Shown here one piece after another: positions 53,475-62,116 of a stretch of DNA of 64,000 nt. This stretch comes from Ferrimicrobium sp. (GTDB lineage Bacteria > Actinomycetota > Acidimicrobiia > Acidimicrobiales > Acidimicrobiaceae). The notes beneath the pieces were generated by a model, which searched no databases, was not told the DNA's origin, and saw nothing but the letters and a program-made list of their open reading frames with translations. Positions within the stretch are counted from its first letter, which is position 1; the number at the start of each line of letters is the position of its first letter. The stretch lies in the NCBI GenBank assembly GCA_022690815.1, contig JALCZJ010000002.1:62001-126000 (forward strand), given 5' to 3'. Position numbers and translations under genes: made by a program.

Positions 53475-53880
53475 ATCGCGTCGTAGTGGTGATGTCAATG
53501 TGGCAGTTGATGCCAAGCATCAACGTCGGACGTTCACCGACGCCATACTCGTGACCTGTGAACAGTGCACGGTTACAACCTGTGAGGACTTTGGGATCAA
53601 CCCGATTCAGTTCAACGACAAGGATGATCCTGTCCACCTGACCATCGCAGAACCCCACCGATCGTCCTGCTCGCTCGCCTCACGAACTCATGCAACGGTG
53701 TGTCATCTCACATGTTGGGCCCGAGGCATCAGGCCCATGTACAAAGATATGTGCGGGGAGATCGCTGCTGGGCGCGTCCCGGCCAGGTCGGGACTGCTGG
53801 TGGAAGGCCTTCCGGGGTCATTGATTCCACGTCGAGAGCCAACAACGACCCTCGCATGTCAATGCGAACTGCACGAAGCG
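53475..53880 (+). pseudogene. tnpA: IS200-family transposase (tnpA) relic
   Basis: Two overlapping frames together read as a TnpA of the IS200/IS605 group. The first (to about 53680) gives AKHQRRTFTDAILVTCEQ and TTCEDFGINPIQFNDKDDPVH; the second, after a frameshift near 53670-53690, gives LTNSCNGVSSHMLG and WARPGQVGTAGGRPSGVI, matching the family's LVNSLKGVSS...LWSPSYFAGSCGGAP pattern. The HUH motif (HVHL) reads PVHL, so the first metal-binding His is lost. The relic is inactive. A short hairpin (AGGCGAG/CTCGCCT, 53898-53917) just downstream may be the remnant of the element end. No tnpB was seen. Confidence 0.75.
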
Positions 53881-54112
53881 ATTCACCTCCTGCCTGAAGG
53901 CGAGAGCAACCTCGCCTCAGACTTGGTAAATCCATGCCGACACTCACTTCGAAGGACACCAGCCGCCTCAAGGACACTCCCACGGCAACGAGGTCAGCGA
54001 TTCTATCGTTACGCCACACACGACATGGATCCAGATCCTTGCTAACGTAGGCGGGACGGACTTCACTGACGAACTCGTAACTGCGATACGAGAGGAGTTA
54101 GGGCAATATTCG

Positions 54113-56584
54113 GTGCCCGTCGATGTCCTCGCTGGTCGACTCCACGAGCGCGAGGATCTCGCCTCGTTGCGCAAGTTCACAACCGATGAGCTCGCAGATG
54201 TCATCCGAGGCGAACTGGTGCTGGCCAGTGATGACTTTTGGTTGACCGAGACCGATGCGGTGATAGCCATTGACATGATGCTCGATGGCATCCAGCTCAC
54301 CCACTGGGTGACGCCGTTCGAACTCGAACACGAGGTGCTAGAGGCCTTCCCTGACTTGGCCCTTCTAGATTGCGATGCGGTCGACGGCGTCTTACTCGCT
54401 GAAGGCGGGGAGCTCAAGCTACGAACTGACGAAGAGCTCGACCTCACCGCAGAAGCTGATGAACCGATATCCTTCTACCGCGGCGACCAGCATTGGTTAG
54501 GCAACGTCGACAAACCCTCACTGGTAATGTTGTCGCGTCATAATGGAGTGATCTCGGTTCATCCCGGGGAGCTCGATGCTGATGGCACTCGTGAGGCTGA
54601 GGCAATTCGACAAGTCTTCGATGAGCTCACGCTTGCTGGAAAACGGCTCGACATCCTCGAACTCCTACTTGAAGTTCTCGCACGTGACCCGAGCCTCTTT
54701 CGCTCTCCAGTACCACCCATCACCGAACTCTTTGAGCGTATCGAGCTTGTCGCTGACGGAGAAATCGTCCATCAAGTTGGGTTTGAGCCTGATGAAGAAG
54801 ATGAGATGAATTTCAACGATATCCGCCAACGATTCGACTTCGATCTGTGCTGCGACTTGGCCTTCGCCGAAGTCATGATATCTGTACTAAGCGCAACGGA
54901 AGACGCCGAGCTGGCCGACGACGCGACATCGACCGATGAGACACATTTTAGTCGTCAAATCCTAGATAATCTCGCCCATGACAACGTAGCCCCTGCGGTT
55001 GCCGATGCCATTTTGGATGCAAGTGATGAATCTAGTCCGGTTCTCGACGCGTTTTTGGGGCGACTCCAGTCTTATGGACTTGAGTCTGCTCAGACCCACT
55101 ATCTGCAAGCGCTCAACCTTGAGCGCAATGGCCAGGTATTGGCAGCGAAACAAGAGCTCGAGATAGCCGCCAGACTCGACCCGTGGTATCGTCCAGCGTT
55201 AGAGGAGTTGGCCTGGTATGTAAGCGATAGTGGGGATCTACGCAGAGCCGATGGACTCTACGCCAGGGCTCAAGTCGACGAGGATGATCCCCAACGCGCA
55301 TACCTCCAGGATCTCCTATCCCCACCACTTCAAGGGGTCGGCCGAAACGATCGTTGCCCCTGTGGGTCTGGGCGCAAATACAAACTCTGCTGCCTCAACA
55401 ACACGACTTGGCCGCTCGAGAAGCGGATTGGTCTTCTCAATCAAAAGATCCGAGCCTTTTCGATACGGCCACAAAACCTCCATCTTGCAGCGCCAATCTT
55501 CGCCTTTTTTGGGGACGAGTCCTCAGCCCTAGGCAACGATATCACCATGACCCTACTCCTAGATCTCGTCTCCTTGAGTGACGAGGTACTGGAACGCTTC
55601 GTTGACGCGCGAGGAGTGCTCTTGCCGGTTGACGAACGCCAGCTGGTGCAAGCGTGGATCGGCACTGGCCCATCGTGTTGGCAGATTCTCGAGGTTGACC
55701 CCGGTACTTCGATGACCATGCTCGACACCATGACGGGTGACTCTCGCGTGGTGGCCGAGAAGTCAATGTCAAGAGAGGTGCGTGTTGGTGACTATGCCTA
55801 TGCGCATGTGGTTCCAGATGGGACCGGTTTCCAAATCATCGGGATGGTGCTGCGGCTATCAGCAATCCAACGAGAAACTCTATCGAGCACGCTTCGCGCG
55901 GGAGGTGGGCCCAAGAGGCTCGCCGCTTGGGTCCAGACGTTGACGACCCCGGCCATGATGCGAACCTCTGACGGCGAAGAGATCGTGATCTGTCACAGTG
56001 TGCTGGTCCCTACAACCTCATCGTGGCACGAGATCGCGATGGTGCTCGACGATATGTTCGACCGTCACGAAGGTGAACGTTGGGCAGATGTCGATCACAA
56101 TACGATCGATGGAGTTATACGTGGGGCGTTGGAGCGACAAGACGACAGGTTAGTAGTGACCACAAACTCAGTCGAACGCGAGGAACGTATTCTCCGGATG
56201 CTGCGGAGTGCCTTCGGCGATTTGGAGCTCGTCGAAACCACACACACCGATCTCGAGGAGGCCCAGTATCGGCTCGAGGACGAAGAGAGTATCTCCTTAT
56301 CGTCTTTTGGACGACACACTGTGCCAGAGGACGAGATCGATTCAAGCGAGGTACAGGCCATTCTCGACAAATTTATCCGACAGAAGGAGATTGCCTGGGT
56401 TGACGAGTCGATACCGGCCTTGCATGGCTTGACCCCTCGACAGGCTGCTAGGGATCCAACGCGTCGAGAGGAGCTCGTCGCACTCCTCAACGAGTTCGAT
56501 GCCTACCCAGCGGTTGGATCGCAGGCGGTCTCATTCAACGTAGATCGACTACGCAGCCTCCTTGGGATGGAGCTGGACCACTAG
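54113..56584 (+). CDS. Large SEC-C motif protein
   Basis: An 823-residue acidic protein. A TPR-like segment (about residues 335-400, YLQALNLERNGQVLAAKQEL) precedes a zinc-binding SEC-C motif GRNDRCPCGSGRKYKLCC (about 409-427). The C-terminus contains ALHGLTPRQAARDPTRREEL, a pattern often found at the end of such proteins. No catalytic motif was seen. The protein-like reading frame continues upstream of GTG 54113 for about 40 residues (WIQILANVGGTDFTDELV), but no usable start codon was found before the IS200 relic, so the 5' end may have been lost or start at a rare codon. The function is unknown. Confidence 0.8.
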   Translation: MPVDVLAGRLHEREDLASLRKFTTDELADVIRGELVLASDDFWLTETDAVIAIDMMLDGIQLTHWVTPFELEHEVLEAFPDLALLDCDAVDGVLLAEGGELKLRTDEELDLTAEADEPISFYRGDQHWLGNVDKPSLVMLSRHNGVISVHPGELDADGTREAEAIRQVFDELTLAGKRLDILELLLEVLARDPSLFRSPVPPITELFERIELVADGEIVHQVGFEPDEEDEMNFNDIRQRFDFDLCCDLAFAEVMISVLSATEDAELADDATSTDETHFSRQILDNLAHDNVAPAVADAILDASDESSPVLDAFLGRLQSYGLESAQTHYLQALNLERNGQVLAAKQELEIAARLDPWYRPALEELAWYVSDSGDLRRADGLYARAQVDEDDPQRAYLQDLLSPPLQGVGRNDRCPCGSGRKYKLCCLNNTTWPLEKRIGLLNQKIRAFSIRPQNLHLAAPIFAFFGDESSALGNDITMTLLLDLVSLSDEVLERFVDARGVLLPVDERQLVQAWIGTGPSCWQILEVDPGTSMTMLDTMTGDSRVVAEKSMSREVRVGDYAYAHVVPDGTGFQIIGMVLRLSAIQRETLSSTLRAGGGPKRLAAWVQTLTTPAMMRTSDGEEIVICHSVLVPTTSSWHEIAMVLDDMFDRHEGERWADVDHNTIDGVIRGALERQDDRLVVTTNSVEREERILRMLRSAFGDLELVETTHTDLEEAQYRLEDEESISLSSFGRHTVPEDEIDSSEVQAILDKFIRQKEIAWVDESIPALHGLTPRQAARDPTRREELVALLNEFDAYPAVGSQAVSFNVDRLRSLLGMELDH

Positions 56585-56832
56585 GAACGCGACGATTGGC
56601 CCGTGTAGCCGCCCAAGCCCATCACGCTGCGCGCCCACAATGACTGACAGACCCACCAGTTGTGGAGATGATGAGCCTCCGGCGTCAGGCCATCAATCCG
56701 CGCTTGAATAGGCAATGCCAAAGGTATGTACGATAAGATCTCCAGGCTTGAGCCTCTCTTAGTCCGACCATAGACTGAAATCACATGCTTAGCGGCTGTT
56801 AACGAGTGGCACGGACCCTCCTCGATGAGCAC
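56581..56832 (-). CDS. Hypothetical 83-residue protein after CoADR-rhodanese
   Basis: A minus-strand frame that begins (GTG 56832) 12 bases past the stop of the CoADR-rhodanese gene and overlaps the end of the SEC-C gene by four bases. The product is moderately hydrophobic (LEILSYIPLALPIQARIDGL; HNWWVCQSLWARSVMG) and protein-like, but there is no clear ribosome site and no recognised family. Confidence 0.3.
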   Translation of the reverse strand: MLIEEGPCHSLTAAKHVISVYGRTKRGSSLEILSYIPLALPIQARIDGLTPEAHHLHNWWVCQSLWARSVMGLGGYTGQSSRS

Positions 56833-56843
56833 ATGTGACGCGT

Positions 56844-58556
56844 CTAAGTACTTGCGATCGGCTCCAGCATTTGTTTTGAACTCGCGCGTTGTGCAGCCAT
56901 TGTTGCCATATAGGTGCGATGCCCGCCGTTGAGATTTCTGGCCATGAGACCACTGCGTTTGAGCAAGGTTGTCGCGACATGACCACGCAAGCCAACTGCA
57001 CAGTACACCAGAAATGGACCGCCTCCAAGCTCTTTCATCCGGTCGCGGAGCTCATCGACCGGAGCGCAGATGCTGCCCGGTATCGCACCTTGGCGATATT
57101 CTGCCTCGGTCCTGACATCGAGCAAGGTCCAGCCGTTGGCGAGCAGCTCTTCAATCTCATCCGTCTCAACGACATCACACTCGCCAAATCTGATATTCTC
57201 CGCCATATAGCCGAGCATGTTCACCGGATCCTTCGCCGAGGAAAACGGTGGTGCATAGGCCAACTCGATGTTGGCCAGCTCCTCCACCGTTAGATGTCCC
57301 GTCATCGCGGTTGCCACAATATCGATGCGCTTATCGACACCAGCACCCCCCACAGCCTGCGCCCCAAGAATCGTGCCATCATGAGGGTCGAACAATAGCT
57401 TGATCGACATCGGCTCAGCCCCTGGGTAATAACTCGCGTGGTTCATCGGATGAGCACGCACAACCCGATACGGGCGGCCCAGGCCATGCAAGCGACGCTC
57501 GTTCCAACCTGTAATAGCAGCAGTGAGTGAGAACACCCTGACGACGGCGGTGCCGAGTGACGGAGCATGGCGCGAGGGTAGACCGCAGATATGGTCGGCA
57601 ACGCGCCTGCCCTGACGATTAGCGACATTTGCCAACGCGATCAGCGATGGCATGTCACTAATCGCATCGAGTTTCTCGACCGCATCACCGACGGCGTAAA
57701 TATCGGGGTCACTCGTCCTCATTGCCTCGTCAACCACGATTCCACCTCGTGGTCCGATCTCGAGATCAGCCGCTTGGGCCAGGCCGGTCTCGGGCCTGAC
57801 TCCCACCGAAGCGACCACCATCTCGCCCTCAACTTCACGACCGTCACTCAGTGTCACACCCCAGTCATGAACCGCGGTGACGGAGACACCTGTCATCACG
57901 GAAACTCCATTTTGGATAAGCTCCTCCTCCACGAGGATGGCAAGTTCGGGGTCGAGGGCCGGCAACACCTGAGGGGACGCCTCGATGACGGTCACGATGA
58001 TCCCATGACGGGTAAGATTTTCCGCGGTCTCAAGTCCGACGAAGCCCGCACCCACTACGACCGCGCTTCGCGGTGTCTTAGCAACGTCTCTTACGAGTCG
58101 CTCTGCGTCCTCAACCGTACGCAGCGGTCGCGTCCGTTCAAACCCAGGGATCTCCAGCCGCACCGGCGATGCCCCAGGACTGAGTATGAGCTTGTCGTAG
58201 TCGAGCGTCTCTACCACACCTCCATCGGTCGATCGAAACTCAACCCGATGCTGCGCTCGATCGATTCCGATCACCTCTGTCCTTACCCGGACATCCAAAC
58301 GGAAGCGAGCGTGGAGGCGCTCAGGCGTCTGCAGCAGCAGATCCTCCTGATCATCAATGACCGAGCCAACGTAGTATGGAAGACCACAGTTGGCGTAGGA
58401 GACGTGCCCCGAGCGCTCAAGCACTGTGATGATAGCGTCTTCATCGAGGCGCCGGAGCCTCGTGGCCGCCGACATTCCACCAGCGACTCCACCAACAATA
58501 ACGACTCGCCGCGGGCTCGTACGCTTCGCAACGGGGCTCACCAAAGAATTTTGCAT
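56844..58556 (-). CDS. CoA-disulfide/persulfide reductase fused to rhodanese
   Basis: A 570-residue fusion. The N-terminal flavoprotein part (to about 450) has the FAD motif VVIVGGVAGGMSAATRLRR, the active-site Cys57 in SYANCGLPYYVG (CoADR/NADH oxidase type), the NAD motif VVVGAGFVGLETAENL and IYAVGDAVE. The C-terminal rhodanese domain has LLDVRTEAEYRQGAIPGS and active-site Cys519 in VYCAVGLRG. Such fusions reduce CoA-disulfide or CoA-persulfide and polysulfide, linking sulfide oxidation to sulfane-sulfur pools. ATG 58556 is chosen over a frame open to 58697 because the added residues are unlike the family and a CsoR-like dyad overlaps the start. Confidence 0.9.
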   Translation of the reverse strand: MQNSLVSPVAKRTSPRRVVIVGGVAGGMSAATRLRRLDEDAIITVLERSGHVSYANCGLPYYVGSVIDDQEDLLLQTPERLHARFRLDVRVRTEVIGIDRAQHRVEFRSTDGGVVETLDYDKLILSPGASPVRLEIPGFERTRPLRTVEDAERLVRDVAKTPRSAVVVGAGFVGLETAENLTRHGIIVTVIEASPQVLPALDPELAILVEEELIQNGVSVMTGVSVTAVHDWGVTLSDGREVEGEMVVASVGVRPETGLAQAADLEIGPRGGIVVDEAMRTSDPDIYAVGDAVEKLDAISDMPSLIALANVANRQGRRVADHICGLPSRHAPSLGTAVVRVFSLTAAITGWNERRLHGLGRPYRVVRAHPMNHASYYPGAEPMSIKLLFDPHDGTILGAQAVGGAGVDKRIDIVATAMTGHLTVEELANIELAYAPPFSSAKDPVNMLGYMAENIRFGECDVVETDEIEELLANGWTLLDVRTEAEYRQGAIPGSICAPVDELRDRMKELGGGPFLVYCAVGLRGHVATTLLKRSGLMARNLNGGHRTYMATMAAQRASSKQMLEPIAST

Positions 58557-58570
58557 ACCCCCTAGCGTAT
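58555..58570. promoter_or_regulatory. CsoR/CstR-like dyad at CoADR-rhodanese start
   Basis: ATACCCCCTAGCGTAT overlaps the start codon of the CoADR-rhodanese gene. It shares ATACCC with the dyad upstream of the SQR-like gene; the second arm is degenerate (CGTAT). A repressor bound here would block transcription or translation initiation. Inference from pattern only. Confidence 0.35.
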
Positions 58571-58806
58571 CCTGGCCGACCTCATCCGGTAGGTAGTCAA
58601 GGCGATAATTGGGACTTTCGACCCTAGCGCCGTGGAAGCGTTTGGTTAGAACTACAAGCTGCCCGACGAGAGAACCGGCCGGGTGCACTTGACTCAACAG
58701 ATCGGGACACCTTGCTTGGTCAACAACCGAGGTTGCGCAACCATGGGTACACCTGCATCAAGATGCCTACGGTGCCAGGGAGATCTACACGAGCGCACCT
58801 GGTCTA

Positions 58807-59354
58807 TCAGCGTTCATCACTCCTCTCCTCCTCGGGGGCCAGCAGTGCGATCCACGAGAATATCCGCCGCTTGCGGCCCTCCTCGGGAAGGTTTGCGAGG
58901 CGCGGCCCCAACAATACACCAGGTCTCCGTAGAACTCTTGCAACTCCTGGTCGGTGAGCCAGAGTCCGCTCATTCGGTAACCGATTCTGTCACGGACCGG
59001 ATCAGAACCTTCACGTCCAAAGTACCGATCCGCCTCGCTTATTAGATTGGCAATAAATGCCAAGAAGGCGTGCTGTTGCTCATCGTGCCCCATAGCCTGT
59101 GCATCCGAAGCGCTCACCTGCGCGCGCGCCGGTCGCAACACATCGTCCTCTCAACAGCACCGCGTCGCCGACACTCCGCGACCACCTGCAGAACCCCGGC
59201 CTTCACGAGGATCGCGACATGACGATAGAGACTTCCCATCGGTATATCTGAGAGTTCCGACGCGATCTGTGCTGTGGTCAACGCACGGTCTCCAAGGAAC
59301 ATCTAGACAATACGTAGGCGCACTGGATGCAGCAAAAGAGAAGCGCTGTTCACA
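58807..59354 (-). pseudogene. Winged-helix (ArsR/HTH_20-like) regulator, decayed
   Basis: Read on the minus strand from GTG 59354: LLLHPVRLRIV, then TAG (59303-59305), then MFLGDRALTTAQIASEL, IPMGSLYRHVAILVKAGVLQ, GAVERT; a frameshift near 59140; VLRPARAQVSASDAQAMGHDE, AFIANLISEADRYFG, LTDQELQEFYGDLV; a second frameshift near 58910; GPRLANLPEEGRKRRIFSWI and EEESDER before TGA. The pieces form one helix-turn-helix regulator of a type common in Actinobacteria. One nonsense change and two frameshifts make it a pseudogene. Confidence 0.75.
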
Positions 59355-59448
59355 ACTGCATCCTAACCGTCAGAGCGCGCGAGCTTAGGTGTATCATTCT
59401 CAGTATTAATAGCGATACTGTTGCTTACCCTTGAGGAAGGACTCAAGA

Positions 59449-59805
59449 GTGGTGGAGATCGTTCGAGAAGGGCAGTCGTTGCATCTACGATTGAGTCTCT
59501 GAGAGAAGGCCGCCTCCGTCCATGGTGACGTCACCATTCCAGCAGCCAACGTGATCGCCATCGAGCCCGTGCACAACATCTCCGGACAAGTCCATGGAAT
59601 GGAGCTTATCGGTGCTCGTTTACCAGGTGAGTTTGCCGTTGGGACTTTTGCATCGAAGGGCATCAAGGTCTTTGCGGCCATCCACCACCAACATCGCGAT
59701 GGAATCCGCATCCGTCTCGACAGGACAGAACGATTTTCGGAAATCTTGCTCAGTTGTGACGATCCTACATCTGTCATCGGACGTCTCGCGGGCCACTACA
59801 AATGA
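59449..59805 (+). pseudogene. Small conserved actinobacterial protein with internal TGA
   Basis: GTG 59449 (ribosome site GAGGAAGG upstream) begins VVEIVREGQSLHLRLSL, interrupted by TGA at 59500-59502, then continues in the same frame: EKAASVHGDVTIPAANVIAI, SGQVHGMELIGARLPGEFAV and GTFASKGIKVFAAIHHQHRD. The continuous pattern on both sides resembles a hypothetical family of about 110-120 residues known in Actinobacteria (from memory). A single in-frame TGA would truncate it; a downstream GTG 59551 could allow a shorter product. Its stop overlaps the next ATG. Confidence 0.6.
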
Positions 59806-60113
59806 CGGGGGAGCGCCATGTCACCGGCATCGCTCTCGGTCTCTTCGCCATCATCGCAGAGGCGATCGTGCTGTGGCGACGACGTGACTCGATTTTTACG
59901 CTTGACACAGTGGTGCGTTGCACCCACGACCACGTCTTTACAACGTGGTGGATCCCAGGTGTCTCGATCAAGGCGTTCCGATTCCTCTGGTGGCGACTGC
60001 AATACTGCCCAGTCGGCCAACATCTGGCTTTGGTCACACCCGTTGACATGAGCACACTCACCGATCAGGAGATCACGGCCGCCACAACCAAGCATGACCT
60101 TCATATTCACTAA
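59802..60113 (+). CDS. Small membrane-anchored protein
   Basis: A 103-residue protein: one N-terminal helix (VTGIALGLFAIIAEAIVLW) and a soluble domain (DTVVRCTHDHVFTTWWIPGV, RLQYCPVGQHLALVTPVDMS) with two cysteines (VRC and QYC) that, with nearby His residues, could bind metal. The pattern is familiar from small actinobacterial membrane proteins. ATG 59802 overlaps the TGA of the preceding gene (ATGA). Function unknown. Confidence 0.7.
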   Translation: MTGERHVTGIALGLFAIIAEAIVLWRRRDSIFTLDTVVRCTHDHVFTTWWIPGVSIKAFRFLWWRLQYCPVGQHLALVTPVDMSTLTDQEITAATTKHDLHIH

Positions 60114-60537
60114 CGACGATGTCGGTTGCAGTAACGCGAAGAATCCTGCGGGCCGACGTGGGTCCAAAGGTGTGTTCAAATCGAGAACGACTGGTCATCA
60201 CAGACCAACACCATTTGCCACTTCACAGGTCGGGGGTGTGGACCCAGGAACGCGACGGGTCTGAGTCACAACAGTGCTGATGGTCGGTTTCGGCTCCTAA
60301 AGACTTGAACATTCTTCACCACTCCCGTCCCTTGCACCCCTGAGCCGTCGAGTCCCCAATGGCAGGAAGCATTGAGACAAGCTCGCTCATCAAGTTATGA
60401 TGTCCGAGGAACCACGATGTCTGAGGAACCACAACGCAAAACTCTCGCCATCTCAAGCTTGCCGCCATGGTTGGCGGCTGGTCTCTCAGGCTAGCGTGAA
60501 CCTAAGAACCCTGCATTCGAACTAGGCGAGGTGGTCA
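60114..60537. other. Intergenic region with imperfect repeat
   Basis: About 420 bp, no convincing gene. It contains a tandem pair of 17-bp units differing by one base (GATGTCCGAGGAACCAC at 60399-60415 and GATGTCTGAGGAACCAC at 60416-60432), about 105 bp upstream of the nuclease gene. Confidence 0.6.
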
Positions 60538-60990
60538 ATGGAAGCCAAAAAGCGGTCGCGTGCCTCAGCAAAGGCAGCTGGTCGGTCGCTCGAGATGGAC
60601 CTCATTAAGGCACTCAATCTCCGCAACCTCCAAGCCATCCGACTCGGGCTCCAGGGAACAAACGACAAGGGTGATGTCACCGCAGCGCGCGTACCAGACC
60701 ACGTCTTTGAGGCAAAGAATTGTCGAACGCTGGCACTTTCAGCCTGGTGGCGGGAGACTACGCGCGAGCGAGCCAACGCCAACGCGCGCTACGGCTGGAT
60801 AATCCACAAGCGCCATGGCGTGGGAGATCCATCCGAACAGTGGGCCACGACCACAACGGGACAACTGGCCGACCTTCTTCTCGAGCTTGCCACCTTACGC
60901 GAAGCCGTCGCTCAGCTACAACCACCGTTAGATTGCGAAAACGACGTCTCAATGAGCCTCGACATCGTTGTCGGTTCAGACCGTGAGTAA
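60538..60990 (+). CDS. PD-(D/E)XK-type nuclease, phage-like
   Basis: A 150-residue protein with a Lys/Arg-rich start, a helix (GRSLEMDLIKALNL, Glu19) and the core GTNDKGDVTAARVPDHVFEAKN. Asp46 and Glu58-Ala-Lys60 fit the GD...ExK pattern of Holliday-junction-resolvase-like and other PD-(D/E)XK nucleases; a third element, RYGWIIHKRHGVGDPSEQW, matches small nucleases seen in actinophages. It is alone here, without other phage genes, so it may be a remnant of mobile DNA or a domesticated nuclease. Confidence 0.7.
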   Translation: MEAKKRSRASAKAAGRSLEMDLIKALNLRNLQAIRLGLQGTNDKGDVTAARVPDHVFEAKNCRTLALSAWWRETTRERANANARYGWIIHKRHGVGDPSEQWATTTTGQLADLLLELATLREAVAQLQPPLDCENDVSMSLDIVVGSDRE

Positions 60991-62116
60991 GGGCAACTGA
61001 CCCAACGGCGTTACCACACGACTCGCTGAAACCTACGCCAGGGCGTGGGCGACCGGCATACCACAACCAGCCCAGCACGCCTGTTTCCGTCAGTTTTGTA
61101 CGAAGCTTTGATTAACCAAGGAGTTCCTCACGCTTTGAGCGCACAAGGTGGCCAATCTAACGCCAAGCCCCTCGGCGTTTTCAGCGTTCTTGGGCTAGAG
61201 TCCGATTCAGAGTCGGCTGGGAGCAAACGGCGTGCTGGTGAAGTTACCACACGCACGGGCGGCCATGGCAAGCCGCTCATTCTGCCCACGCCTTATCGCT
61301 GCTTCCTCTCGCCATGGACTCCACGAAGCGGTAAATTTTGCAGCGGCGGCTTGCGTCAAAGCGTCTGGGGGTCAGCATCGACGGGACGTTACTCTATCAA
61401 CCAGGCCCCGATAGATACCGCTGTTGTGGATGACCTCTCAGCGTCGCCTTCGGAAGTAAAACCAACGTCGACGATCCCTATCAATTGGGAGAGTACAGGC
61501 CCACGAGGGCCTTCGCGGCGACCATAGCTGGGCAAGCCATGTCCAAGGACCGTCCAACTGTAGACCGATCGTCATCGGCTCAGCCTTCGCGTCATGAGAT
61601 CAGCCATCCACAGCCGAGGCGTTGTTGCACAATGCAGTGCCAGCTGCGGCATTTGTAAGACTTCACCCCACCGCGCCGCTCCACGTTCCCAGGGCAGCAC
61701 CCCATTGTGAACCACCTATGGACCGGACCAGGAAGAATAGCCCGACAGGTCCGTCTTCGCTTCTCACTTTGTCGGTTGATTGACTCCCGCTATGGGCCAG
61801 GTGCACCCGAGACACGGGTGTCAAAGGTTAGCTGCCACTAGTCTCGTCGATTCGGATGTGCTAGTGATGTGGTTGACGAAGGGGGCGATCGTGGCCCCTC
61901 TCCACGTGGTTCCCTTACACCGATCTCGATGTTGTGGTTATCGATCGCCCCATGGTTCGACAATCGGGCGATAGACTTGTGCCAACATCAAGGCCAAGCC
62001 TTGAGTCGCCGCCGATACGACCGTGTCGGCTCGACGCCAGGTTCGGCCCAACTGACATCGTCATGCCGGCGACAACAGCCAGCGCAAAACCCGGTGTTTC
62101 GATAGGAAGGCAGCAT
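60991..62116. other. 1.1-kb region without a convincing gene
   Basis: No open frame with good composition or ribosome site was recognised. The longest plus-strand frame (61045-61527) is rich in Ser, Pro and Arg and has no motif. The region may hold decayed DNA. The ribosome site AGGAAGG (62104-62110) at its end belongs to the next gene. Confidence 0.5.

Noticed and set aside
61045-61527. 160-residue frame between the nuclease and PLP enzyme genes
   Set aside because: Ser/Pro/Arg-rich with no recognisable domain or start signal.
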